Origin: Ruminococcus flavefaciens
Lineage (GTDB): Bacteria; Bacillota; Clostridia; Oscillospirales; Ruminococcaceae
NCBI GenBank assembly: GCA_023662725.1
Contig: JAMPIL010000002.1
Location: 62,001 to 126,000, forward strand
Direction of reading: 5' to 3'
DNA: 64,000 nucleotides
The translations under genes were made by a program, and so were the position numbers. Each line of letters opens with the position of its first letter. Position 1 is the first letter of the stretch. Of this stretch, positions 51,627-60,829 are shown piece by piece. The notes under the pieces are model-generated. The model was not told the DNA's origin, did not search any database, and was given only the letters and a program-made list of their open reading frames with translations.

Positions 51627-51932
51627 TATTTTAAGTATGCTATTTATTTTTACTTTAACTCTGCCAAAATTTGGTAATTCTAAGGATGTTCGCCCTAATC
51701 GTTTGAAATTTCCTTACGGGAATTTTGGTCGATTAATATCGGGATTCCAAAGGGAGTATTATACCATGGGCAGGGGGTATAAGGTGACAGCGTCCCCTTG
51801 ATAAATTAACACAAAAATAAATGCCGATGCTTTGAAATAACAGCTTTTAAATGATAATTTCATGGGGACGTCCGCAACCGCTCCATGTAACATAATCAAT
51901 ATCAATTTCTTTTGCGGAGAATGGAGATCTTT
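51627..51932. other. Region between mtaB and purL
   Basis: The 306 bases hold repeat copy B in reverse orientation (51661-51800) and small inverted repeats (CCAAAATTTGG at 51664-51674; CATGG with CCATG around 51861-51888). No PurR box or purine riboswitch was recognised. Confidence 0.6.
51661..51800 (-). repeat. Dispersed repeat, copy B (upstream of purL, reversed)
   Basis: Read on the minus strand from 51799, it starts CAAGGGGACGCTGTCACC, continues through CCCTTTGGAATCCCGATATT and then ATTAGGGCGAACATCC. These blocks match copies A (1316) and C (55645) in order, with changes and a different spacer. It lies 130 bases before purL and faces copy C across the gene. Confidence 0.6.
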
Positions 51933-54900
51933 ATGTCCGTATTCAGAATTTACGTTGAAAAAATGCCTGAGTTTGCTGTTGAAGCGCAGTCTGTACTTAA
52001 CGATGTTAAAACAGCTCTCAGACTTGAACTGACGAATCTGAGAATTCTTAACAGATACGATGCAGACAAGCTTAGCGAGAATGATTTTAAAGCCGCTGTA
52101 AGCACTGTTTTTTCAGAGCCTGCCGTTGACGTTGTTTACGATGAAATCCCTGCTATCGGTGAAAATGACCGAGTTTTTGCCGTTGAATATCTTCCCGGTC
52201 AGTTTGATCAGAGAGCCGACAGCTGCGAGCAGTGCATCCAGATACTTCGTCAGGGCGAACGCTGTCGTGTCCGCAATGCCCGTGTTTACATTGTTTCCGG
52301 TCATATCACGGACGAGGAGTTCGACAGACTGAAGGCTTATATAATAAATCCGGTCGAGAGCCGTGAAGCTTCTCTTGAAACTGTAAAAACTCTCGATACA
52401 AATTATGAAATCCCGACAACTGTTGAAGAACTCGAAGGTTTTACACAGCTTAACGCTTACGGACTTCATGCTTTTGTTGATAAATTCGGTCTGGCTATGG
52501 ACTATGATGACATCAAGTTCTGTCAGGATTATTTCCGCAATACGGAAAAGCGTAACCCTACCATAACCGAAATAAGAATGATCGACACATACTGGTCGGA
52601 TCACTGCCGTCATACAACATTCCTTACCAACGTTGAAAATGTTGATATCAAAACTCCTTATATCAAGGAATCCTATGATATGTACCTGAATGTTCGTGAA
52701 GAGCTTGGAAGAACTGAAAAGCCCGTTACTCTCATGGATATCGGAACGCTTGCCGCTAAAAAGCTTAAATCGGACGGACTTCTTCCTGACCTTGACGAGA
52801 GCGAAGAAATCAACGCTTGTTCAGTCAAGATCAAGGTCGATATCGATGGAGAGCTTGAGGACTGGATACTCATGTTCAAAAACGAAACTCACAATCATCC
52901 TACTGAGATCGAGCCTTTCGGCGGAGCTGCAACTTGTCTCGGCGGAGCTATAAGAGATCCGCTTTCGGGACGTTCTTATGTTTATCAGGCAATGCGTGTA
53001 ACGGGAGCTGCAAATCCGCTTGTTCCCGTTGAGGATACGATTGCGGGCAAGCTTCCGCAGAGAAAAATTACTGTCGGAGCAGCTAACGGTTACAGTTCGT
53101 ACGGAAACCAGATCGGTCTTGCTACAGGCCACGTTTCAGAGGTTTATCACCCAGGCTATGTCGCAAAAAGAATGGAAATAGGTGCGGTTCTCGGTGCAGC
53201 TCCAGCTGAAAATATCAGAAGAGAAAGACCTGTTCCTGGCGATATCGTTATTCTTCTCGGAGGTAAAACAGGTCGTGACGGCTGCGGCGGAGCTACAGGT
53301 TCTTCAAAGTCGCATACGCTTGAATCTCTTGAACACTGCGGTGCGGAGGTTCAGAAGGGCAATCCGCCAGAGGAGAGAAAGCTTCAGAGACTTTTCAGAA
53401 ATCCTGATGTTACAAAGATGATAAAACGCTGCAACGATTTCGGTGCAGGCGGAGTTTCTGTTGCTATCGGCGAGCTTACAGACGGTCTTGTTATCAATCT
53501 TAATGCCGTTCCCAAGAAGTATGACGGTCTTGACGGAACAGAAATTGCAATTTCTGAGTCACAGGAGAGAATGGCTGTTGTTATTGCTCCCGAAGATCTT
53601 GATAAATTCATGGAAGAGGCTGCAAAGGAAAATCTTGAAGCAACTCTCGTTGCCGATGTTGTTGAAGAACCAAGACTGAAAATGGTTTGGAACGGAAATA
53701 CTATCGTCGATCTTTCCCGTGAATTCCTTAATTCAAACGGCGCTCCGAAATTTACCGATATTGAAATTGAAGCTCCTGTCGCAGCAGAGGAAGAGGAGAT
53801 ATCCGATACTGCTGAATCTTGGACAGAGCTTATGTCAAACCTAAATGTATGCTCACAGAAAGGTCTTATCGAGAAATTTGACTCAACTATCGGCGCAGGT
53901 ACTGTTCTTATGCCTTTCGGAGGCGTTTATCAGATGACTCCTTCACAGGCTATGGCAGCTAAAATTCCGGTTCTCACAGGAGAAACAAAAACTTGTTCTC
54001 TCATGGGCTGGGGATATAATCCGGATATTTCCGAAAAGAGTCCTTACCACGGAGCAATGCTTGCTGTAGTTGAATCTATTGCTAAGGTCGTTGCCGCAGG
54101 CGGTACTTACAAGAAGTGCTGGCTTACATTCCAGGAATATTTTGAAAGAACTCAGAATGACGCAAGACGCTGGGGCAAGCCTATGGCAGCTCTTCTCGGT
54201 GCGTTCAAGGCTCAGCTTGAAATGGGCTGCGGTTCTATCGGAGGAAAGGATTCGATGTCGGGAACTTTTGAAAATATCGACGTTCCTCCAACGCTTGTAT
54301 CTTTCGCAGTTTCAACCGCTATGGCTGACAAGATTGTTTCAACGGAGTTCAAGAGCGCAGGAAACAGCGTTATTATGATAATTCCTGAATACGATGAAAA
54401 CGGTCTGCCTAAGTTTGACAGCATCAAAAAGTGTTTTGATCAGGTTGAGCAGATAATCAGCGATGGACGTGCAAATGCGATATGGACTATCGGTTACGGC
54501 GGAGCTGCTGAAGGTATCGCAAAAATGTGCTTCGGAAATAAAATCGGATTCGAGTTCACGGCTCGTCTTACAGCAAAGCAGCTTTATAAGCCTTGTTACG
54601 GCGCATTTATTATTGAACTTAACGGCGAAGCTGCAAACGGCGAGAACGTTATCGGTAAAACTATCAGCGATTACAAGATCTGTTGCATGGACTACACTAT
54701 CGGTCTTGAAAATCTTCAGAGAGTGTGGGAAGGAAAGCTCGAACCTGTATTCCCATGCAGAATCAAGACAACGGATGTAACTCCCGAAACGTATTCATTC
54801 ACAGACAGACTTCATCTTACAGCTTCAATAAAAGCTGCTCAGCCGAAGGTTCTTATCCCTGTATTCCCAGGAACGAACTGCGAGTATGATACAGCAAGAG

Positions 54901-55637
54901 CTTTTGAAAAGGCAGGCGCTAAAACAGAAACTGTAGTTATAAGAAATCTTTCTGCAAACGCTATCGAGGAATCGGTAAATTACTTTGAAAGAGAAATCAG
55001 ACAGTCGCAGATCATTATGATCCCAGGCGGATTTAGCGGCGGCGATGAGCCGGAGGGAAGCGGTAAGTTTATTACAGCCTTCTTCCGCAATCCGAAGATA
55101 AAGGATGCTGTTCACGATCTTCTCAAGAATCGTGACGGACTTATGCTTGGTATCTGTAACGGATTCCAGGCTCTTATCAAGCTCGGTCTTGTACCGTATG
55201 GCGAGATCGTTGATATGACCGATGAATCTCCTACGCTTACATTCAACACTATCGCACGTCATCAGTCCATGATGGTAACAACGAGGATCGCTTCCAATAA
55301 GAGTCCTTGGCTCTACGGATGCGAGGTCGGAGATATTCATACCATTCCGATTTCTCACGGAGAGGGACGTTTCGTAGCTCCTGCAAGCCTTATTCAGCAG
55401 CTCGCAAATAACGGTCAAATTGCAACGCAGTATGTAGACCTTAATGGTAATCCGACAATGGATATCCGCTATAATCCGAATACCTCGATTGAAGCTATTG
55501 AGGGTATCACTTCTCCGGATGGACGAGTTTTCGGTAAAATGGGACACAGCGAGCGTAAAGGTAGCTATATCGGCAAAAACGTTGACGGTAACAAAGATCA
55601 GAAAATCTTTGAAAGCGGTGTGGCTTACTTTAAGTAA
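51933..55637 (+). CDS. purL: Phosphoribosylformylglycinamidine synthase, single-chain PurL
   Basis: PurL makes FGAM from FGAR and glutamine in purine synthesis. The 1234-residue single chain has an N-terminal PurS-like domain, two AIR-synthase-type halves (with DTYWSDHCRHTTF, NETHNHPTEIEPFGGAATC) and a C-terminal glutamine amidotransferase with the nucleophile in MLGICNGFQALIKLG. This is the large form, common in some Clostridia, rather than the separate PurS/PurL/PurQ set. The start at 51933 follows GGAGAT; the open frame begins seven codons earlier. Other pur genes are absent from the window, and the gene is bracketed by repeats. Confidence 0.95.
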   Translation: MSVFRIYVEKMPEFAVEAQSVLNDVKTALRLELTNLRILNRYDADKLSENDFKAAVSTVFSEPAVDVVYDEIPAIGENDRVFAVEYLPGQFDQRADSCEQCIQILRQGERCRVRNARVYIVSGHITDEEFDRLKAYIINPVESREASLETVKTLDTNYEIPTTVEELEGFTQLNAYGLHAFVDKFGLAMDYDDIKFCQDYFRNTEKRNPTITEIRMIDTYWSDHCRHTTFLTNVENVDIKTPYIKESYDMYLNVREELGRTEKPVTLMDIGTLAAKKLKSDGLLPDLDESEEINACSVKIKVDIDGELEDWILMFKNETHNHPTEIEPFGGAATCLGGAIRDPLSGRSYVYQAMRVTGAANPLVPVEDTIAGKLPQRKITVGAANGYSSYGNQIGLATGHVSEVYHPGYVAKRMEIGAVLGAAPAENIRRERPVPGDIVILLGGKTGRDGCGGATGSSKSHTLESLEHCGAEVQKGNPPEERKLQRLFRNPDVTKMIKRCNDFGAGGVSVAIGELTDGLVINLNAVPKKYDGLDGTEIAISESQERMAVVIAPEDLDKFMEEAAKENLEATLVADVVEEPRLKMVWNGNTIVDLSREFLNSNGAPKFTDIEIEAPVAAEEEEISDTAESWTELMSNLNVCSQKGLIEKFDSTIGAGTVLMPFGGVYQMTPSQAMAAKIPVLTGETKTCSLMGWGYNPDISEKSPYHGAMLAVVESIAKVVAAGGTYKKCWLTFQEYFERTQNDARRWGKPMAALLGAFKAQLEMGCGSIGGKDSMSGTFENIDVPPTLVSFAVSTAMADKIVSTEFKSAGNSVIMIIPEYDENGLPKFDSIKKCFDQVEQIISDGRANAIWTIGYGGAAEGIAKMCFGNKIGFEFTARLTAKQLYKPCYGAFIIELNGEAANGENVIGKTISDYKICCMDYTIGLENLQRVWEGKLEPVFPCRIKTTDVTPETYSFTDRLHLTASIKAAQPKVLIPVFPGTNCEYDTARAFEKAGAKTETVVIRNLSANAIEESVNYFEREIRQSQIIMIPGGFSGGDEPEGSGKFITAFFRNPKIKDAVHDLLKNRDGLMLGICNGFQALIKLGLVPYGEIVDMTDESPTLTFNTIARHQSMMVTTRIASNKSPWLYGCEVGDIHTIPISHGEGRFVAPASLIQQLANNGQIATQYVDLNGNPTMDIRYNPNTSIEAIEGITSPDGRVFGKMGHSERKGSYIGKNVDGNKDQKIFESGVAYFK

Positions 55638-55644
55638 ACATTAT

Positions 55645-55770
55645 AAGGGGACTCTGTCCTCTTTAATCCCTTTGGAAACCCGGTATTAATCCTCTTAGAT
55701 ACTCATAAAGGGTGTCTAAGAGGATTAGGGCAGGATGCCCATACGGGAATAACTCCTTTCAACAAGGAAT
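55645..55770 (+). repeat. Dispersed repeat, copy C (downstream of purL)
   Basis: It begins AAGGGGACTCTGTCCTCTT and has CCCTTTGGAAACCCGGTATT at 55669-55688, identical to copy A. Then comes a long perfect stem (TAATCCTCTTAGA with TCTAAGAGGATTA, 55687-55727) and GGGCAGGATGCCC. The shared CTTTGG-to-GGTATTAAT part and the GATTAGGGC part link it to copies A and B. It starts 8 bases after the purL stop codon. Confidence 0.7.
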
Positions 55771-55845
55771 CAAGGGAGAAATATCCTCTTTACAAGCATC
55801 ATAAAAAGTAAATGCTGTTTCCTGATACTTTAGACTTATTTTTAT

Positions 55846-55880
55846 AGAGATTGCACAATTTGTGCAGTCTCTATAATTTT
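55846..55880 (+). terminator. Possible terminator before glgA
   Basis: AGAGATTGCAC pairs with GTGCAGTCTCT (one G-U pair) and is followed by ATAATTTTC. The T run is weak. Confidence 0.5.
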
Positions 55881-55883
55881 CTA

Positions 55884-55912
55884 TTGACTAATGTGAATTT
55901 TTGGTATATAAT
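55884..55912 (+). promoter_or_regulatory. Promoter of glgA
   Basis: TTGACT and TATAAT are separated by 17 bases. The start codon is 60 bases downstream. Confidence 0.78.
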
Positions 55913-55972
55913 ATAAGTATGAAAAGCTGTGCTACAGCTATGATAATCTTTTGATTTTAAGGAGTTAATGGC

Positions 55973-57427
55973 ATGAAAAATATCTTATTTGCAGCTTCCG
56001 AGTGCGTACCGTTTATAAAAACAGGCGGTCTTGCCGATGTTGTCGGCGCTCTTCCACAGTATCTCAATAAAAATGAATTTGACGTCAGAGTAATTATGCC
56101 CTATTATACCTGTATTCCTGAAAAATACAGAAACAATTTCCGCTATGTAACTCATTTCTATATGGATTACGGTATGCGTCCCGATGGACAGCACGTTGGC
56201 ATCATGGAGTATGAGTACAATGGTATCAAATTCTATTTTGTTGATAACGAGTATTATTTTAAGTGCGATACTCCTTATTCCTCCGATTTAAAGTGGGATA
56301 TAGAGCGTTTTATTTTCTTCAGCAAGGCGGTTATGGCGGTTATGCCGGTTGTGGGATTCCGTCCTGATATCATTCACTGTCATGATTGGCAGGCTTCTAT
56401 GATCCCTGTTTTCCTCCACACATCGTTTGCAACAAATCCCTTCTACAGCTCTACAAAAACTATCATGACTATCCATAACCTGAAATTTCAGGGAGTGTGG
56501 AATGTTGATATGTTTAAATATAACACTGCTCTGCCGGATTATATGTTTACTCCTGACAAGTTGGAATTCCATAAGGATGCAAATATGCTTAAAGGCGGAC
56601 TTGTTTATGCCGATTATATTACAACTGTTTCCGAAACATATGCCGAAGAAATAAAGTATCCGTTCTACGGTGAGCAGCTTGATGGACTTCTTCGTGCACG
56701 TTCTGCTTCTTTAAGAGGAATTGTAAACGGAATTGACTATAATGTATTCAATCCTGCAAACGATAAGCAGATTTTTGCGGAATTCAACTCCAAAAATTTC
56801 AAGGAGAAGAAGGCTGTCAACAAGGAAAAACTCCAGCAGCAGCTTGGTCTGCCTGTTGACAGGAATAAGTATATGATCGCAATTATCTCACGTCTTACCG
56901 ACCAGAAGGGTCTTGATCTGGTAAATTACGCTATAGAGCAGATATGCGATGAGTTCACACAATTTGTCGTTATAGGCACAGGCGATCCGAGATATGAGAA
57001 TATGTTTAAGCATTATCAGTGGAAGTATCCTGAAAGAGTTTCTGCAAATATTCTTTATTCTGATGATCTTGCACACAAGCTTTACGCTGCTGCGGATGCA
57101 ATGCTTATGCCGTCGCTGTTTGAGCCATGCGGTCTGACACAGCTTATTTCGCTCCGTTACGGAACAGTTCCGATAGTTCGTGAAACAGGCGGTCTTAAGG
57201 ATACGGTTCAGCCTTATAATGAATTTGACGGAACAGGTACGGGATTTTCGTTTGCAAATTATAATGCGGATGAAATGCTCGGCGTTATCAATTATTCAAA
57301 ACATATTTATTATAATCATCGTGACCAGTGGGATAAAATGGTGCAGCGTGGAATGGAGACTGATTTCTCGTGGAACAGTTCTGCAAGACAGTATGAAGGT
57401 ATGTACAACTGGATGATAAACTGGTAA
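55973..57427 (+). CDS. glgA: Glycogen synthase (ADP-glucose type)
   Basis: GlgA extends alpha-1,4-glucan from ADP-glucose. The 484-residue GT5 enzyme has KTGGLADVVGALP at residues 14-26 (ADP-glucose binding), IHCHDWQASMIPVFL, and the C-terminal EPCGLTQLISLRYGT. This points to intracellular glycogen storage. AAGGAG lies before the ATG. No glgC or glgB is in the window. A HAD-type phosphatase follows 44 bases later. Confidence 0.95.
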   Translation: MKNILFAASECVPFIKTGGLADVVGALPQYLNKNEFDVRVIMPYYTCIPEKYRNNFRYVTHFYMDYGMRPDGQHVGIMEYEYNGIKFYFVDNEYYFKCDTPYSSDLKWDIERFIFFSKAVMAVMPVVGFRPDIIHCHDWQASMIPVFLHTSFATNPFYSSTKTIMTIHNLKFQGVWNVDMFKYNTALPDYMFTPDKLEFHKDANMLKGGLVYADYITTVSETYAEEIKYPFYGEQLDGLLRARSASLRGIVNGIDYNVFNPANDKQIFAEFNSKNFKEKKAVNKEKLQQQLGLPVDRNKYMIAIISRLTDQKGLDLVNYAIEQICDEFTQFVVIGTGDPRYENMFKHYQWKYPERVSANILYSDDLAHKLYAAADAMLMPSLFEPCGLTQLISLRYGTVPIVRETGGLKDTVQPYNEFDGTGTGFSFANYNADEMLGVINYSKHIYYNHRDQWDKMVQRGMETDFSWNSSARQYEGMYNWMINW

Positions 57428-57471
57428 TAAGTTCCTTGTGAGCGTATGGATAACACAAAAACAGAATCGAG

Positions 57472-58149
57472 ATGACTTCAACAATGAACAGTAAAAAAAT
57501 AAAAGGCGCAATATTTGATATGGATGGAGTGATTCTCGATACGGAAAAACTCTATCTGCGGTTTTGGATGCAGGCTGCGGCTGATTTTGGATATAATATG
57601 ACCGAACAGCATGTTTTCGGAATAAGAAGCCTTGCGAGAAAATTTGCGGTTGAAAAACTGAAAGGCATTTTCGGAGAGGAATTTCCGTATTATGATATTC
57701 ATGCCCGTAGAGTTGAGCTTATGGACGCTTTTATAAAAGAAAATGGATTTGAGACGAAAAAAGGCGTATTTGAACTTCTTGATTTTCTCCGTGAAAACGG
57801 TATAAAAATAGCCGTAGCGACTGCCACGGCTCGTGAAAGGACGAATTCTTATTTGAATTCGATTGGAGCGTCTGAATATTTTGATGCGATAGTATGCGGA
57901 GATATGGTCGAAAATGGTAAGCCGGCGCCGGATATTTATCTTAAAGCAGCGTCGGAGCTTCAGCTTCTTCCGTCCGAATGCGCCGCTTTTGAGGATTCTC
58001 CCAACGGCATTAAATCTGCATACAGCGCTGGTTGTTATACTATTATGATTCCCGATCTTACTCGGCCTACTGATGAAGATGCTCCTCTTCTCAGCGGAGT
58101 TTATGAAAGTCTTGATAAGGCTGTTGGATTTTTTAAGGGGAGGTGCTGA
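57472..58149 (+). CDS. HAD-family hydrolase (beta-phosphoglucomutase-like)
   Basis: The 225-residue protein has HAD motif I in GAIFDMDGVILDTE (Asp nucleophile near residue 16), motif II in VATATARERTN, and motifs III/IV in PAPDIYLKAA and AFEDSPNGIKSA. The cap is the helical type of phosphoglycolate phosphatases and beta-phosphoglucomutases. The substrate is unknown, but being next to glgA is consistent with sugar phosphate. An alternative ATG lies 12 bases further on. The next gene starts two bases after the stop. Confidence 0.85.
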   Translation: MTSTMNSKKIKGAIFDMDGVILDTEKLYLRFWMQAAADFGYNMTEQHVFGIRSLARKFAVEKLKGIFGEEFPYYDIHARRVELMDAFIKENGFETKKGVFELLDFLRENGIKIAVATATARERTNSYLNSIGASEYFDAIVCGDMVENGKPAPDIYLKAASELQLLPSECAAFEDSPNGIKSAYSAGCYTIMIPDLTRPTDEDAPLLSGVYESLDKAVGFFKGRC

Positions 58150-58151
58150 GT

Positions 58152-58400
58152 ATGCCAAGCGTTTCAGAAGTTTTCGAGATTCCTAAGTTTTATTATTTCG
58201 ACAGTGGAAACGATTACTCCGGAAGCAAGAACGATTTCTCATATAAGATCGTAACCGGGGAGAAGCTGAAAGCAATGGTATGGCACGGCAGATTATGCTC
58301 AATGAAAGCCAAGATCGAACACGAACAGGAATTTGAACGAAGCGAAGACGGATTTGCTTCAATGATAAAATGGCTTGAGGAAATGTATTCCAAAGGCTGA
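58152..58400 (+). CDS. Small conserved-looking protein, unknown function
   Basis: I do not recognise this 82-residue protein. It starts MPSVSEVFEIPKFYYFDSGN, is rich in aromatic and charged residues, and contains VTGEKLKAMVWHGRLC and a C-terminal helix (FASMIKWLEEMYSKG). There is no signal or membrane segment. GGGGAGGTG precedes the ATG, two bases after the HAD stop, so it is coexpressed with that gene. Confidence 0.7.
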   Translation: MPSVSEVFEIPKFYYFDSGNDYSGSKNDFSYKIVTGEKLKAMVWHGRLCSMKAKIEHEQEFERSEDGFASMIKWLEEMYSKG

Positions 58401-58411
58401 TAACACATAAA

Positions 58412-58450
58412 AAGAGCTGTTGTACTTTCGTACAGCAGCTCTTATTTTTA
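58412..58450 (+). terminator. Rho-independent terminator after 58152 gene
   Basis: A 14-bp stem with one G-U (AAGAGCTGTTGTAC with GTACAGCAGCTCTT) and a TTTC loop is followed by ATTTTTATT. Confidence 0.92.
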
Positions 58451-58491
58451 TTAATTTGCAAGTTTCGTGTACACGAAATAAGTTTTGATTC

Positions 58492-60492
58492 TTACCATTC
58501 GCCGTATTCGGGTGGAATATATGGATCTGTTGGCTGAGTCTCTGTTACCGGAGGATCGGTCGGAGGCGGATTTGTCTGAATTGGTGGTTGTGTAGTAGGC
58601 TCAACATATGAAGTGGTCGGCTCTGGTTCAGTAGTTGTAGTTACTGAGTTTGGATCAGTAGTAGGCGGCTGAGTTTGAATCGGTGCGTCCTCAGATACAT
58701 AGTAAACCGTAAGTTTTTTGCCTTCCTTATTGCTGAAGAAAGTTCCCGGACTTACAACGTTTCCGTCAACCTGAAGTTCAATAATTGAGTTAGGTTCGCC
58801 TGAATATGCGGTCGAAGCAATGAACTGATAGTTGAAGTCAGAAATGCCTGCGGCCTCAAGACGATTTTTGTACTGTGAAACATTACATCCGCTAAAATCA
58901 GGGATAATAGCTGATTCTTTGCCTTTGCTTACTTTAACCTTGATTACGCTTCCGTTTGCGATCATAGTTCCGGCTTCTGTTTCCTGTTCAAAAATCATAT
59001 CACTATCGTAATTATCATTATACTCATAGGTTGGATCAAGAATGAAATAATCCTGATATTTTTCCTTTGTATGTTCAAAGAATTTACCTACCAGATTAGG
59101 AACTTCGGTGTCTTTATCTTCTGATGCATCATCAGAAGTTGGTTCAGTCGTTCCCGAAACAACATTATCGGTAACGGATGTATTTTTACTTTTTCCGCCT
59201 GATGTATTATCATTATTGCCGCCGCCAAGAATATTGAATATAACGACAGCAATTATCAGAAGTATTGCAAAAAGAAGAATACCAATAATTATCGGGATTT
59301 TTATCCTGTCAACGGTATTTACTTTTTCATAACGGTAATCGTCATAATTTGTCGGCGGGGGATTGTTATATATTGGATTCGGCATCGGCTGCTGATAGAT
59401 GTTCGGATTATTCGGAATGTTATAGTTTCCGTAATTGCCGTTTTGAACATTTTCCTGAACCGGATTAGCGGTCGGCGCTGTCGGTGGAGGAGTTACAACA
59501 GGAGTAGAAGCAGTATTTCTGATATTTGCAGGCTGTTCAAAAAGTCTTGTAACAAGCTCTGTGATAGTCTGGATACGGTCTCTGCCGCTAAGATTCATAC
59601 CGTCCATAATAACTCTTGAAATATGCTGCGGAATCTGTGAATTGAGCATAGAAGGCTCGTGCAGATCATCGTGCTTGAGACGATTGAGCGAATCGTCCGG
59701 CATACAACCTGTAAGCGCACGGTAAATAAGAGCACATATTCCGTAAACATCCGTCCACGAACCCTGACGGCTGCTGCTGCTGGCAGAATACTGTTCCGGA
59801 GCAGCATAACCTTTAAACAGCTCGTATTCAAGACCGGCATCCGCAGTTCTTACTGCTGAAATACAGAAGCTTGAAAGTCTGAGTTCGCCCTTTGATGTGA
59901 TGTAAACCGTATCAGGACTGATAGCACGATGAATAATACCGGCATTATGAAGTCTGCCGATAGTAGTAAACAGCGGCGGAAAAAGCTTTGAAACTTGTTC
60001 CCAGCTAAGTTCGCCGGCATTATCTTTAAGAAAATCGAGCATTTTAACTCCGTCGATATATTCAAAAACGGTATAGGTCGTATTATTTTCCGCAAACATA
60101 TCAAGAACGGGATTAATATTTGAATCGTTTCTCAGTCTTGCAAGAGATTTATTCAGCTCGGTATACTCAGCCATGAAAGCTTTGTATTTTGCAAGATCGT
60201 TGTAATTTACGTTGATAGTTGCTTTGTTTTTTACACGGGAACAGAGATTAATAGGCATATATTCTCTTAAAAGCACTTTACATCCGGTTGAAGTATCATG
60301 ACCGGCATATGTAGCGCCTTCACCATTGTATTCAAGTAGAATACCGACAAGATATCTGTCGTGGAGTATTGTACCTGGGGTTATATACATGGGATTATGC
60401 GGCGTAGTGTTATCGTAACCGCAATTCGGACAGATATGAAGATCAGGATCGAATTTTTCCATGCATCTATAACAGAATATGTGTTCTCCCAA
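58492..60492 (-). CDS. Zinc-ribbon PASTA pseudokinase
   Basis: The 666-residue protein has an N-terminal zinc ribbon (C7, C10, C21, C24), a kinase-like domain (about 40-320), a Pro/Asn-rich linker, one membrane helix (about 397-420), two PASTA repeats (about 463-522 and 527-600) and a Pro/Thr-rich tail. It is built like PknB-type kinases, but key residues are changed: the ATP-site Lys is Arg76 (LLREYMP), HRD is HRA (residues 188-190), and DFG is SFC (208-210). GYAAPEQY is kept. It is probably catalytically dead, sensing wall fragments outside and binding partners inside. The start follows AAGGAGGAG. Confidence 0.9.
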   Translation of the reverse strand: MGEHIFCYRCMEKFDPDLHICPNCGYDNTTPHNPMYITPGTILHDRYLVGILLEYNGEGATYAGHDTSTGCKVLLREYMPINLCSRVKNKATINVNYNDLAKYKAFMAEYTELNKSLARLRNDSNINPVLDMFAENNTTYTVFEYIDGVKMLDFLKDNAGELSWEQVSKLFPPLFTTIGRLHNAGIIHRAISPDTVYITSKGELRLSSFCISAVRTADAGLEYELFKGYAAPEQYSASSSSRQGSWTDVYGICALIYRALTGCMPDDSLNRLKHDDLHEPSMLNSQIPQHISRVIMDGMNLSGRDRIQTITELVTRLFEQPANIRNTASTPVVTPPPTAPTANPVQENVQNGNYGNYNIPNNPNIYQQPMPNPIYNNPPPTNYDDYRYEKVNTVDRIKIPIIIGILLFAILLIIAVVIFNILGGGNNDNTSGGKSKNTSVTDNVVSGTTEPTSDDASEDKDTEVPNLVGKFFEHTKEKYQDYFILDPTYEYNDNYDSDMIFEQETEAGTMIANGSVIKVKVSKGKESAIIPDFSGCNVSQYKNRLEAAGISDFNYQFIASTAYSGEPNSIIELQVDGNVVSPGTFFSNKEGKKLTVYYVSEDAPIQTQPPTTDPNSVTTTTEPEPTTSYVEPTTQPPIQTNPPPTDPPVTETQPTDPYIPPEYGEW

Positions 60493-60578
60493 AACAGCTC
60501 CTCCTTTTTATTATAATCAACGCTTTTGTTAATAGCGAGGATATTTATTTGATGAATCAATAAAAAGCCATCGTATTA

Positions 60579-60607
60579 ATTGTAACAGCATTTGAGCAAA
60601 ATGTCAA
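60579..60607 (-). promoter_or_regulatory. Promoter of the pseudokinase gene
   Basis: On the minus strand TTGACA and TACAAT are separated by 17 bases, with TGT before the -10. Confidence 0.75.
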
Positions 60608-60789
60608 CCGTTTAGGCTCTCTTATTACAGAATCGTCGGAATTTTGTATTTTTTCTGTAATAATTTCAAGCCATTTTCTTGCAGATTGTAACATATTGCT
60701 CTGAAAAATCAAAAGACTTGTGTGACATACAACGGTATACCTGCGTCTTTTAAAAGGCTTTAATTGGTGATGACGTATCTTATGTAATG

Positions 60790-60819
60790 GACTGCTGCGA
60801 AGAACAGCGGCAGTCTTTT
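60790..60819. terminator. Possible terminator after the binding-protein gene
   Basis: GACTGC pairs with GCAGTC (loop of 14 bases), flanked by TTTT on the plus side. On the minus strand, where the upstream gene ends, the T run is poor. Confidence 0.4.
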
Positions 60820-60829
60820 ATGAAGGTTC

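Larger units (their letters stand above)
55638..55972. other. Region between purL and glgA
   Basis: The 335 bases contain repeat copy C (55645-55770), a hairpin (55846-55880) and the glgA promoter (55884-55912). No gene was recognised. Confidence 0.6.
60493..60829. other. Region upstream of the pseudokinase gene
   Basis: The 337 bases hold the kinase promoter (60579-60607) and a hairpin near the end of the upstream gene (60790-60819). The remaining sequence shows nothing recognisable. Confidence 0.6.

Noticed and set aside
51627-51932. Purine riboswitch before purL
   Set aside because: No three-way junction with the conserved TATA and loop-loop motifs was found; the sequence is explained by the dispersed repeat.
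51661-55770. purL as cargo of a composite transposon
   Set aside because: The flanking repeats encode no transposase and are diverged from each other; no target duplication was seen.
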